NCBI GenBank assembly: GCA_963765935.1
Contig: CAVXXX010000001.1
Coordinates: 1,798,001 to 1,862,000 of the forward strand
DNA: 64,000 nucleotides
Direction: 5' to 3'
DNA from: JAMXLG01 sp963765935
GTDB taxonomy: Bacteria; Vulcanimicrobiota; Vulcanimicrobiia; Vulcanimicrobiales; Vulcanimicrobiaceae
The notes beneath the pieces are model-generated. The model was not told the origin of the DNA. It did no database searches and worked only from the letters and a program-made list of their open reading frames with translations. Numbering within the stretch: position 1 is the stretch's first letter; every line of letters starts with the position of its first letter. Of the stretch, positions 24,795 to 33,365 are shown piece by piece. The position numbers and the translations under genes were made by a program.

Positions 24795-26676
24795 TGCGCT
24801 AGAGAAAGCCGTGCAATGGCTAATCGAGCGGCAAGCGCCCCAGGGATGGTGGACGGACGAATTGGAGTCGAACGTCACCATGACGGCGGAGCACGTGCTC
24901 ATGCTGCGCTTTTTGGGCGTCGATCTCGCGTCAATCCGTGAGGGTGCGGTCAAACACATCCTCGCGGAACAACGTAGTGATGGATCGTGGGCGCAGTACT
25001 TCGACGGTCCCGCCGATCTCAGCACGACGATTGAAGCGTACGTCGCGCTGAAAATCCTCGGTGTCGATCCGCAATCCGGCGCAATGTCGAACGCCCGAGC
25101 GCTGATTCTGAGGCTCGGCGGACTCGCCAACGCGCGTGTGTTCACCAAGATTTGGCTTGCGCTCTTCGGCAAATATCCGTGGGACGGCGTCCCGTCGTTG
25201 CCGCCGGAAATCGTCTTTTTTCCGTCATGGATACCATTCAATCTCTACGATTTCTCGTGTTGGGCGCGCGGCACGATTGCACCGCTCACTCTCGTGATTA
25301 CGCGACGTCCGGTCCGTCCGCTTGGCGTCGATATCGACGAGTTGATCGTCGACGGTACGCAAGCATCGATGCATCGTGTCGCGGGACGCGGATTCTTCGC
25401 ATGGGTCGATCGCGCGCTCAAGGTGTACGATCGTTTGCCGTGGCAGCCGTTTCGCAAGCGCGCGATATGCACGATGGTGAAATGGATCGTCGAACGGCAA
25501 GAAGCCGACGGTAGTTGGGGCGGCATTCAGCCGCCGTGGGTCTATTCATTGATGGGCCTCAACGTCGAAGGTTTTGCAATCGATCATCCGGTGATGCGTA
25601 AGGGTCTCGAGGGCATCGAGGTCTTCAAGATCGACGACGAACGCGGCTGGCGCTTTCAAGCGTGCATGTCTCCCGTGTGGGACACGGCGTGGGCCGTACG
25701 CGCACTAGCTGCGGCGGGATTCCGTCAGGACCATCCCGTGATGCAACGCGCGATTACGTGGATCTTGCGCGAGCAAATCGCCGCGGAACAGCCTGGTGAT
25801 TGGCAAGTGAAGTGCAAGGGTGTTCTCAACGGCGGATGGGCGTTCGAATTCGATAACGACGTGTATCCCGATATCGACGATACTGCCGTGGTGGTGCTGT
25901 CGCTACTTGAAGGCGGCGAACGCGATGCGGTGGCGGAAGCGGTCGAGCGCGGCATGCGCTGGACGCTAGCGATGCGTTCGAGTAACGGCGCCTGGGGCGC
26001 CTTCGATCGTAACAACACGAGCGAACTCGTATATAAAATTCCGTTTGCAGATTTCGGCGCACTCACCGATCCCCCGAGCGAAGATGTGACCGCGCACGTG
26101 CTCGAGATGATGGGCGTGCTCGGCTACGACGAGACGAACGAGTATGTCGCATCGGGCTTGCGTTATTTGCGCGAGACGCAACGCCCGAACGGCTCGTGGT
26201 TCGGACGCTGGGGTGTCAACTACGTCTACGGAACGTGGTGCGTCATTTCGGCGCTGCGCGCGCTGCGGACGGGTGACGACATGGTGTCGCGCGGGGCCGA
26301 TTGGCTCGAGCGCGTGCAGAACGAGGATGGCGGATGGGGCGAGACGTGCCACTCGTACAGCGATGAATCGTTCGCCGGCGTCGGGACGAGCACGGCGTCC
26401 CAAACTGCATGGGCGATCGTCGCGCTGCAGCTCGCCGGCCGCGGAAAGGACCCGGCCGCGCAAAGGGGTCTGGAATTCTTACGCCGCACGCAGCGAGCGG
26501 ACGGCAGCTGGGACGAGCCATATTTTACCGGGACGGGGTTCCCGGGGTACTTTTATATCAACTATCATTTGTACCGGCAGCTCTTTCCGCTGATGGCGCT
26601 CGCCATGGATAGAACGCCGGCCGCACCGGCACTCGCCGTTTCTCTCGATCAACAGGAGTATCTCACGCCGTCATGA
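24787..26676 (+). CDS. shc: Squalene-hopene cyclase
   Basis: A 629-residue monotopic membrane enzyme cyclising squalene to hopene/hopanol. The catalytic acid motif DxDD is D362-I-D-D365 (YPDIDDTA). At least six QW-type repeats are seen, such as QRSDGSWAQYF, QEADGSWGG, QRPNGSWFGRWG, QNEDGGWGE and QRADGSWDE. I chose TTG at 24787 because GAGG lies about 9 bases upstream and it gives the family length; upstream sequence belongs to hpnE in another frame. It overlaps hpnH as ATGA. Confidence 0.95.
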   Translation: MADALEKAVQWLIERQAPQGWWTDELESNVTMTAEHVLMLRFLGVDLASIREGAVKHILAEQRSDGSWAQYFDGPADLSTTIEAYVALKILGVDPQSGAMSNARALILRLGGLANARVFTKIWLALFGKYPWDGVPSLPPEIVFFPSWIPFNLYDFSCWARGTIAPLTLVITRRPVRPLGVDIDELIVDGTQASMHRVAGRGFFAWVDRALKVYDRLPWQPFRKRAICTMVKWIVERQEADGSWGGIQPPWVYSLMGLNVEGFAIDHPVMRKGLEGIEVFKIDDERGWRFQACMSPVWDTAWAVRALAAAGFRQDHPVMQRAITWILREQIAAEQPGDWQVKCKGVLNGGWAFEFDNDVYPDIDDTAVVVLSLLEGGERDAVAEAVERGMRWTLAMRSSNGAWGAFDRNNTSELVYKIPFADFGALTDPPSEDVTAHVLEMMGVLGYDETNEYVASGLRYLRETQRPNGSWFGRWGVNYVYGTWCVISALRALRTGDDMVSRGADWLERVQNEDGGWGETCHSYSDESFAGVGTSTASQTAWAIVALQLAGRGKDPAAQRGLEFLRRTQRADGSWDEPYFTGTGFPGYFYINYHLYRQLFPLMALAMDRTPAAPALAVSLDQQEYLTPS

Positions 26677-27680
26677 GTATGCCGCTGCGCCAACAACTAG
26701 CCGTCGGATCGTATATCTTCAGCAAGAAGCTCAAGGGCGAGAAAAAATATCCGCTCGTGCTCGAGCTGGAACCGCTCTTGCAGTGCAATCTCGCCTGCGC
26801 CGGCTGCGGAAAGATTTCGCATCCGAACGATATTCTGCGCAAGCGCCTCAGCGTCGAGGAGTGCATTGCCGCCGTGGAAGAATGCGGCGCGCCGATGGTC
26901 TCAATTGCGGGCGGTGAGCCGCTCATTCACGACCAGATGCCGCAGATCGTGCAGGCGCTGATCGAACGCAAGAAGTTCGTCTTCTTGTGCACGAACGCGA
27001 TCCTGCTCGAGAAGAAGATCTCGCAATACAAGCCGTCGCCGTACTTCGCGTGGATGATTCACCTCGATGGCATGAAAGATCGCCACGATGAGTCCGTCTG
27101 CCGCGAAGGTGTGTTCGACAAGGCAATCGCCGCAGTCAAACTTGCGAAAGAGCGCGGCTTTCGCGTCTTCACCAACACGACGTTCTTCAACAAGGATGAT
27201 GCCGCGTCGATTCGTTCCGTCCTCGATTATTTGAACGATGAGATCAAGGTCGACTCGATGCAGATTTCGCCCGCATATGCGTACGAGAAGGCACCGGATC
27301 AGGAACACTTCTTGGGTGTGGAACAAACGCGTGCGATTTTCCGTGAAGCGTTTGCCGATGGCGGGCGCAAGCGCTGGCGGCTCAATCACAGCCCGGTCTA
27401 TCTCGATTTTCTCGAAGGCAAAGTCGACTTCGAGTGTACGCCGTGGGGCATTCCGTGCTACACGGTCTTCGGCTGGCAGCGTCCATGCTATCTCATGTCC
27501 GACGCGCCGTACGCCAAGACGTATAAGGAACTGATCGAAGAAACGGATTGGGAAAAGTACGGCCGCGGCAAACATCCGAGTTGCGCGAATTGCATGGCGC
27601 ACTGCGGATACGAACCGACCGCCGTGCTGCGCACGACGGGATCGATCAAAGAGACGATTCGCGCCGCGATTGGCCGCTGA
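26673..27680 (+). CDS. hpnH: Adenosyl-hopene transferase HpnH
   Basis: A 335-residue B12-binding-type radical-SAM enzyme joining the 5'-deoxyadenosyl group to hopene to give adenosylhopane, the first step of side-chain extension. The cluster motif is C38, C42, C45 (CNLACAGC). SIAGGEPLIH binds SAM, and DFECTPWGIPCYTVFGWQRP with C-terminal CANCMAHCGYEP are family signatures. The start overlaps the shc stop (ATGA) and the end overlaps hpnA by 11 bases. Confidence 0.95.
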   Translation: MSMPLRQQLAVGSYIFSKKLKGEKKYPLVLELEPLLQCNLACAGCGKISHPNDILRKRLSVEECIAAVEECGAPMVSIAGGEPLIHDQMPQIVQALIERKKFVFLCTNAILLEKKISQYKPSPYFAWMIHLDGMKDRHDESVCREGVFDKAIAAVKLAKERGFRVFTNTTFFNKDDAASIRSVLDYLNDEIKVDSMQISPAYAYEKAPDQEHFLGVEQTRAIFREAFADGGRKRWRLNHSPVYLDFLEGKVDFECTPWGIPCYTVFGWQRPCYLMSDAPYAKTYKELIEETDWEKYGRGKHPSCANCMAHCGYEPTAVLRTTGSIKETIRAAIGR

Positions 27681-28611
27681 CCGCGTTTTTCTCACCGGCG
27701 CCACGGGCTTCGTCGGCGCGCACGTGCGCCGCTCGCTGCTCGAGCGGGGATACAGGGTGCGCGCGCTCGTGCGTGACGCGGCGACGCGTTTCGACGATTG
27801 CGAAACCGTCGCCGGCGATCTAACGCGCAGCGGTGACCTCGTGCCGGCACTCCGGGATTGCCGTTACATCGTCCATTGCGCGGCGCTGTATTCGTTTACG
27901 CCGCGCGACCGCGCGTCGATTCATGCAGTGAACGTCGAAGGCACCGCGGGACTGCTCGATGCGGCACATCTTGCCGGCATCGAACGGGCCGTGCTGACGT
28001 CGAGTTCAGCCACGTTATTTGTGACGGACGCGCGTCGCGACGACTACCACTCCTCGAAATTGCTTCAGGAGCGCGTGGCCTTTGCTTCTCGCGTTCCGGT
28101 CGTTGCGGTCTTGCCGACTGCACCGGTCGGACCCGGCGATTGGAAACCGACGCCGACCGGCAAGATGATCGTCGATTTTGCGCGAGGGAAGATGTTCGCG
28201 AAACCGCCGGGGCACGGCGGGATGAACGTCGTCGCCGTCGAGGATGTCGCGGACGTGCATATTGCGGCGCTCGAGCGGGGCCGCGCGGGTGAACGCTACG
28301 TCGCGGGCGGTGAAAACATGAGTTTCGATGCGTTGTGGGACGTGCTCGCGGAACTTACGGGAAGAAGCGTTCCGTCATTTCGCGCGCCGTATGCGCTTGC
28401 GCTTGCCGTGGCGTACGTCGATGAAGCACGTTGCCGGCTCGTTCCCGGTACGCGTCCGTTTGCGCCACTCGAAGGCGTTCACATGGCGACGCACTCCATG
28501 TACGCCGACTCATCGAAAGCAATGCACGAGCTCGGGTATCATCCACGCCCGGTGCGCGACGCACTTGCGCGTGCGCTCGACTGGTATCAAACGCACGGAT
28601 ATTTGTCGTGA
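27670..28611 (+). CDS. hpnA: Hopanoid-associated NAD-dependent epimerase/dehydratase HpnA
   Basis: A 313-residue short-chain dehydrogenase of the extended class. The Rossmann motif TGATGFVGAHV is at the N-terminus, and the YxxxK active-site pair is in DYHSSKLLQERV. MNVVAVEDVADVHIAALERG is typical of HpnA. TTG at 27670 overlaps hpnH. In hopanoid clusters HpnA is assigned to processing of the ribose-derived side chain, but its reaction is not firmly established. It is coupled to hpnG by a GTGA overlap. Confidence 0.88.
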   Translation: MAADRVFLTGATGFVGAHVRRSLLERGYRVRALVRDAATRFDDCETVAGDLTRSGDLVPALRDCRYIVHCAALYSFTPRDRASIHAVNVEGTAGLLDAAHLAGIERAVLTSSSATLFVTDARRDDYHSSKLLQERVAFASRVPVVAVLPTAPVGPGDWKPTPTGKMIVDFARGKMFAKPPGHGGMNVVAVEDVADVHIAALERGRAGERYVAGGENMSFDALWDVLAELTGRSVPSFRAPYALALAVAYVDEARCRLVPGTRPFAPLEGVHMATHSMYADSSKAMHELGYHPRPVRDALARALDWYQTHGYLS

Positions 28612-29219
28612 TTGAGGCACGAGACGTAACGGTTATCGCACCGATGCGGCTCGAAGCGAACGCTCTTCGGCGCGAGTGTCCGCATCTGCGCATCGTCGAA
28701 TCCGGCATCGCACTTGCAAACGTCGATCCTGCGACCCTCGGCGATACGGTGATCAGTTACGGCCTCGCCGGTGGACTTCTCACGTCGCTGCCTACGGGAA
28801 GCGTACTCATTCCGCGTGAAGTCGAGCGCCCAAACGGCGAACGCGTCGCATGCGACCCGCCCCTGCAGCGCGCCCTTGCGCAGTCAGCGCGCCAGCTCGG
28901 CGTCGCGCCGATCGAGGGGCCGATGATAACGAGCACCGAAATCGTTCACGGCGATGCTCGTAGACGACTGGGCGCGCGCGGCTTGGCCGGCGTCGACATG
29001 GAGAGCGGGCTTCTCACTGCACCACGCATCGCGGTTATTCGCGTGATTCTCGATACCCCGCAACGCGAGCTTTCCGATTCGTGGGTCCACCCGGCAAAGG
29101 CGCTCATGAACCCGTTCCTCTGGCCGGAAGCGGTATGGCTCGCGCGCAACGCTACGCCATGTGCACGGCTCGCGGCGCGAATCCTAAGCGGAGCGTTCGC
29201 ATCCCCCCTGTCATCCTGA
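28608..29219 (+). CDS. hpnG: Adenosylhopane nucleosidase HpnG
   Basis: A 203-residue nucleoside phosphorylase-like enzyme that removes adenine from adenosylhopane. VTVIAPMRLEANALRRE begins the fold, VISYGLAGGLL supplies the Gly-rich base and phosphate loop, and GLAGVDMESGLLT carries the MxxE-type ribose-binding Glu. GTG at 28608 overlaps the hpnA stop as GTGA. The final codons, including the stop TGA at 29217-29219, come from a copy of the dispersed GTCATCCTGAGC repeat, so the native C-terminus may have been replaced. Confidence 0.9.
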   Translation: MIEARDVTVIAPMRLEANALRRECPHLRIVESGIALANVDPATLGDTVISYGLAGGLLTSLPTGSVLIPREVERPNGERVACDPPLQRALAQSARQLGVAPIEGPMITSTEIVHGDARRRLGARGLAGVDMESGLLTAPRIAVIRVILDTPQRELSDSWVHPAKALMNPFLWPEAVWLARNATPCARLAARILSGAFASPLSS

Positions 29220-29280
29220 GCTTGTCGAAGGATCGTTACGTGCGTTTGTCTCGATGTGATCCTTCGACTCCGCGGATGAC
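29210..29280. repeat. Dispersed repeat, inverted pair (copy 1)
   Basis: Left arm GTCATCCTGAGC plus TTGTCGAAGGATC (29210-29234). Right arm GATCCTTCGACTCC plus GCGGATGAC (29258-29280) is its approximate inverse complement. It lies between convergent hpnG and nat, so it can fold into a long hairpin transcribed from both sides. Its first bases supply the hpnG stop codon. Related copies start at 44309 and 54342. Confidence 0.85.
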
Positions 29281-29286
29281 ACGGGA

Positions 29287-30102
29287 TTAAAAGCCGCGGA
29301 TGCGTTTGCGCAGCCACACCTTATGTTGTGACGATACGCGCGGCCACAGAACGTTCATCTGATCCGTTTCGAGCTCGAAATGCTGCTTCAGAATCCGCGC
29401 GAGTGCGTCGGCGTTCGGCGCGCTTTCTTCGCTCATGCCGCTGTCGCTTTGAATCTGCAGCGCGGCGTTTGTCAGCGTAATCATGCCGCGATCCGTCAAT
29501 TTCGCGACGATGAGATTCTGGACGAACGGCGACTCCGCGGTGGTCGCCAGCATGCGCGCTTTTGGTTCGAACTCTTCGTACGCGCGCGGCTCCTCGGTAA
29601 AGTCGTACGTCGAACCATTCTGACGATGATTGTGAAAACGCCACCAGTCGCCATCGCGGGTAAGTCGAAATTCGAAACGCCCGTCGTTGAAGAACCCTTC
29701 TTGCAACGGCGTGGGCGTCAGCATGCCGTTGCCGAAGCCGACATCGGCAAGGAACGGGCGATCCAGATGGACGATCAGCACGAGGTGATTCATGAGGGTC
29801 GCGTCGCCGTTCTTCTGCCGGTTTACCGCACCCGCGACAAAATCGACGTTGAATCCTAACTCGCGCAGAACCCAGCCGAAAAGCCCGTTCATCTCGTAAC
29901 ACCAGCCGCCGCGCCGCTCGTCGACGATCTTTTCGAAGACCGTGTCGAGATCGAAGGGTCGCCGCACGCCGAGCTGCACGTCCAGATTTTCGAACGGAAC
30001 CGCAAGCACGTGCGCGCGGTGCAGATTATGAAGCGTTTGTCGCGACGGGGAGAGCGGACCGCCGTAATTGATACGGCGAAGGTACCGATGGAGCCGGGTC
30101 AC
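29287..30102 (-). CDS. nat: Arylamine N-acetyltransferase
   Basis: A 271-residue cytoplasmic enzyme transferring acetyl (or another acyl) from CoA to arylamines or hydrazines. The Cys-His-Asp triad is visible: C68 in RRGGWCYEMN, H106 in MNHLVLIVHL and D120 in FLADVGFGN. The N-terminal LHRYLRRINYGG and PFENLDVQLG are family-typical. GTG at 30102 is the only suitable start. It is the last gene of the leftward pnt operon, 9 bases after pntB, and its stop lies next to the inverted repeat that probably ends transcription. Confidence 0.92.
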   Translation of the reverse strand: MTRLHRYLRRINYGGPLSPSRQTLHNLHRAHVLAVPFENLDVQLGVRRPFDLDTVFEKIVDERRGGWCYEMNGLFGWVLRELGFNVDFVAGAVNRQKNGDATLMNHLVLIVHLDRPFLADVGFGNGMLTPTPLQEGFFNDGRFEFRLTRDGDWWRFHNHRQNGSTYDFTEEPRAYEEFEPKARMLATTAESPFVQNLIVAKLTDRGMITLTNAALQIQSDSGMSEESAPNADALARILKQHFELETDQMNVLWPRVSSQHKVWLRKRIRGF

Positions 30103-30111
30103 GGCTCCATT

Positions 30112-31527
30112 TTACAATGCTTTTACTGCCGCGGTAAGTGCGTCGACGGAAGCTTTTGCGTCGCCAAAAAGCATCGCCGTATTCGCCATCTCGTAAAGCG
30201 GGTTGTCGATACCCGCAAAGCCGGAACGCATCGAACGCTTGAGTACGATGACGTTGCCCGCCTTATCGACGTCGAGAATCGGCATGCCGTAGATCGGTGA
30301 ACTCGTTACGTTCCGCGCGGCGGGATTTGTAACGTCGTTCGCGCCGATGACGAGCGCGACGTCGGTCGTCGGAAACTCGCCATTGGCCGCATCGAGGTCG
30401 AGCAGTTCTTCGTACGGGACGTTTGCTTCGGCGAGCAGCACGTTCATGTGTCCGGGCATGCGACCCGCCACGGGATGAATCGCGTAAAACACGTGAACGC
30501 CGCGCTTTTCGAGTTGATCTGCGAGCGCCTTGACGCTGTGTTGCGCTTGGGCGACCGCCATGCCGTAACCGGGCACGAACATCACCTTATTGGCATACGC
30601 GAGCATAATCGCAACATCGTCAGCGTTGATGCTACGCACGTTTTGCGGGCCGCCGCCTGCGGCTGCGGCGGTTTCCGTACCGCCTGCTGCGCCGAACGCG
30701 CCGAAGAGCACGTTGGTGAGCGAACGATTCATCGCCTTGCTCATGTCGACGGTCAGAATCGTGCCGCTCGCGCCGACCAGTGCACCGCCTATAATGAGCG
30801 GAACGGAGTCGATTTCGAAACCGGTAATCGCGACGGCAAGACCGGTGAACGAGTTGAGTAGTGAAATAACGACGGGCATGTCTGCACCGCCGATCGGAAG
30901 CACGAACAGTACACCGAGCGCGAGCGCTGCGGCGAGCAAACCGAGGAACGCGGCCGGGGGAATCGCTCCGCCGGCATACACGAACCATGCCCCGAGCACG
31001 ATGATGACGAGCAACACGAACGCATTGACGATTTGTTGCCCCGGGTACGTCACCGGCCGCCCGGTCATCACTTCTTGCAGCTTTAGGAATGCGATGATCG
31101 AACCGGCGAGACTGATCGATCCGATGATCATCGAGAGTACGAGCGAGACCGAGACGACGGGATCGAGCACTGGTTGTCTGCCGTGCAAAAAAATGTAGTA
31201 TTCGACAACGCCGATCGTCGCGGCAGCGCCGCCGCCCGCACCGTTGTAGAGCGCGACCATCTGCGGCATCGCCGTCATCTTTACGCGTATGGCGGCAATG
31301 ACGCCGATCGCCGCACCGAGGATTGTGCCGATCGCGATCGGCCACCAGCCGACGCCCTGTGTTTGCACGAGCACAACGACGAGCGCGATAAACATGCCTA
31401 CCATTGCCAGCCGGTTACCGAAACGCGCGCTCGCCGGTGTATTTAGAAAATGGAGGCCGAGAATGAAGAGTGAAATCGCGATCAGATCGAGCAGCGATTC
31501 AACAACACTAACCGCGGTCGCCGTCAC
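30112..31527 (-). CDS. pntB: NAD(P) transhydrogenase subunit beta
   Basis: A 471-residue membrane subunit of the proton-translocating transhydrogenase, carrying the NADP(H)-binding domain III. About nine helices fill residues 1-260. The soluble NADP domain then has VMFVPGYGMAVAQAQH, the HPVAGRMPGHMNVLLAEA motif, VIGANDVTNPAAR and IYGMPILDVDKA. GTG at 31527 directly follows the pntAB stop. With the two upstream subunits it couples proton motive force to NADPH formation. Confidence 0.95.
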   Translation of the reverse strand: MTATAVSVVESLLDLIAISLFILGLHFLNTPASARFGNRLAMVGMFIALVVVLVQTQGVGWWPIAIGTILGAAIGVIAAIRVKMTAMPQMVALYNGAGGGAAATIGVVEYYIFLHGRQPVLDPVVSVSLVLSMIIGSISLAGSIIAFLKLQEVMTGRPVTYPGQQIVNAFVLLVIIVLGAWFVYAGGAIPPAAFLGLLAAALALGVLFVLPIGGADMPVVISLLNSFTGLAVAITGFEIDSVPLIIGGALVGASGTILTVDMSKAMNRSLTNVLFGAFGAAGGTETAAAAGGGPQNVRSINADDVAIMLAYANKVMFVPGYGMAVAQAQHSVKALADQLEKRGVHVFYAIHPVAGRMPGHMNVLLAEANVPYEELLDLDAANGEFPTTDVALVIGANDVTNPAARNVTSSPIYGMPILDVDKAGNVIVLKRSMRSGFAGIDNPLYEMANTAMLFGDAKASVDALTAAVKAL

Positions 31528-31839
31528 TTATTTGGTCTCCTTGCGCCGGAACATTTGCAGCATCCGCTCGGTGACCGCAAATCCGCCGAAGACATTGATC
31601 GCACCGAGCGTCACGGCGATAATTGCAAGCACCGTGGCCACGGCGTGTTGACCGCCCGCTGCAAACAGCGATGCGGTAACGACCATTGCTCCGGCTATGA
31701 CGATCCCGTGAATGGCGTTGGTCGCCGACATAAGCGGCGTGTGCAGCGTCGTCGGAACTTTCGAGATCACTTCGAAACCGACGAAGATTGCCAGCACGAG
31801 AATGGTGAGAAGGGTGATGAAGTGACTCACGTCGGTCAC
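31528..31839 (-). CDS. pntAB: NAD(P) transhydrogenase subunit alpha part 2
   Basis: A 103-residue membrane subunit with three or four helices (ITLLTILVLAIFVGFEVISK, IHGIVIAGAMVVTASLFAAG, VATVLAIIAVTLGAINVFGG) and the conserved LHTPLMSATNAI. It forms domain II of the transhydrogenase with PntB. GTG at 31839 overlaps the pntAA stop as GTGA. The split alpha subunit (pntAA plus pntAB) is the arrangement found in many bacteria outside the enterics. Confidence 0.93.
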   Translation of the reverse strand: MTDVSHFITLLTILVLAIFVGFEVISKVPTTLHTPLMSATNAIHGIVIAGAMVVTASLFAAGGQHAVATVLAIIAVTLGAINVFGGFAVTERMLQMFRRKETK

Positions 31840-32957
31840 GATGCGGCACCTCCGAGCAATGCTTGGCCGTCGCGCGTGATACAAGCGCCCTTGATCACGT
31901 CGTCGTTAAAATCGAGGTCGAGCGCGCCGTCTTTAATGAACGGCGAAAGCAGCGCGTGCACGTTGCGTGAATAGAGCTGACTCGCGTTATATGGCATCGT
32001 CGATGCGAGGTTCGTCGTGCCGATGATCGTTACGCCGTTCTCGGTTACGATCGTTTCGTTCGGCTTGGTGAGCGCCGCGTTGCCGCCCGCTTCGGCAGCG
32101 AGATCGACGATTACGGAACCCGGCTTCATCGCCGCGATCGCCGCTTCCGTGATAAGGATCGGAGCTCGCCGTCCCGGCACGAGCGCGGTCGTAATCACCA
32201 CGTCGTTCTTGCCGATTTGCTCGACCATCCATGCGCGCTGACGCTCTTGTTGCTCGGGCGTCAACTCTTTCGCGTATCCCCCCGCGGCTTCCGCACTTTC
32301 ACCGAGATCGAATTCGAGGAACGTTGCGCCGAGTGACTGGACCTGTTCTTTCACCACGGCACGCACGTCATAGCCGCTCACCACTGCGCCCAAGCGCCGC
32401 GCCGTCGCGATTGCCTGCAATCCCGCGACGCCCGCGCCTAAAATCAGCGCTTTCGCCGGCGGAATCGTTCCGGCAGCCGTCGTCAACATCGGAAAGAATT
32501 TCGGCAGCGCCGCCGCGGCGAGCAGAACCGCTTTGTACCCGGCGATATTGCTCTGAGACGAGAGCGCATCCATCGATTGCGCGCGCGTAATGCGCGGAAT
32601 CATCTCCATCGCAAGCGCGGTTACGCCCGCGGACGCGAGCGTCTGCACCGTTCCCGCATCGCCGAGTGGATTGAAGAACCCCACGACCACGGAGCCCCGG
32701 CGTAGCTGCGAGAAAAACTCCGGCGGTTCTTTTCCGATGGTTACGACGATGTCGGCAGCGGGAAGTAAAGCGGCCGGATCATCGGCAATCGATGCTCCGG
32801 CCTTCACATAGTCATCATCAGGAAAAGCCGCGGAAACTCCGGCACCGCGCGCAACGCGTACCTCGACCCCGGATTTCACAAGTCGTTGGACAGTCTCAGG
32901 AACAAGCGCTACCCGGCGTTCGTTCAGAGCGGTCTCTTTCGGAACGGCGACGATCAT
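31836..32957 (-). CDS. pntAA: NAD(P) transhydrogenase subunit alpha part 1
   Basis: A 373-residue soluble NAD(H)-binding subunit, related to alanine dehydrogenase. The N-terminus IVAVPKETALNERRVALVPE, the Rossmann loop LILGAGVAGLQAIATARRLG, the QIGKNDVVITTALVPGRRAP segment and the IGTTNLASTMPYNASQLYS signature are all conserved. It follows the small membrane protein gene by 39 bases and is coupled to pntAB. This unit hands hydride to NADP in PntB. Confidence 0.95.
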   Translation of the reverse strand: MIVAVPKETALNERRVALVPETVQRLVKSGVEVRVARGAGVSAAFPDDDYVKAGASIADDPAALLPAADIVVTIGKEPPEFFSQLRRGSVVVGFFNPLGDAGTVQTLASAGVTALAMEMIPRITRAQSMDALSSQSNIAGYKAVLLAAAALPKFFPMLTTAAGTIPPAKALILGAGVAGLQAIATARRLGAVVSGYDVRAVVKEQVQSLGATFLEFDLGESAEAAGGYAKELTPEQQERQRAWMVEQIGKNDVVITTALVPGRRAPILITEAAIAAMKPGSVIVDLAAEAGGNAALTKPNETIVTENGVTIIGTTNLASTMPYNASQLYSRNVHALLSPFIKDGALDLDFNDDVIKGACITRDGQALLGGAAS

Positions 32958-32996
32958 GCCGCGTGCGTTCCCGTGCGCGACTATCCCATCCTGCGA

Positions 32997-33365
32997 CTAA
33001 GGTATGAGGAGCAAGACGATGATGATAAGGAACGCGATCGCGCTGCCGAGATGTGCACCGTGCTCGCTGCGCAGCCGGCCTGTGAAGATAAGCGCAAGCG
33101 AAAAATCCGCGATGGCAAGCACGAAGCCGATGACGCAGAGGAAGAGAATCTCCTCCAGCGCTTGGTGAAACGTGATATACGCGAGGACGAGGCCAAGCGC
33201 AATATCGCGTATGCCGGTCGCGCGCACCCACACGAAGGAGGCGCGGTCGCGCACTTCGACGCCGTAGCTGCGCGCGAGGCGCCGCGGCGAAAATAACGCA
33301 AGTGCACCGACGCCGACCAGTCCGAGCGCCGCCAGATAGCAGAGCTTTAGTCCAACGTCAAGCAA
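32997..33365 (-). CDS. Small four-helix membrane protein (DUF4267-like)
   Basis: A 122-residue inner-membrane protein with about four helices (LCYLAALGLVGVGALALFSP, IRDIALGLVLAYITF, ILFLCVIGFVLAIADF, LGSAIAFLIIIVLLLIP). Between the first two, ARSYGV and VRATGIRDIALG match the pattern of the DUF4267/DUF4345-type small membrane families (from memory). TTG at 33365 overlaps the FAH gene's stop by 8 bases. Function unknown; it is cotranscribed with the transhydrogenase genes. Confidence 0.7.
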   Translation of the reverse strand: MLDVGLKLCYLAALGLVGVGALALFSPRRLARSYGVEVRDRASFVWVRATGIRDIALGLVLAYITFHQALEEILFLCVIGFVLAIADFSLALIFTGRLRSEHGAHLGSAIAFLIIIVLLLIP

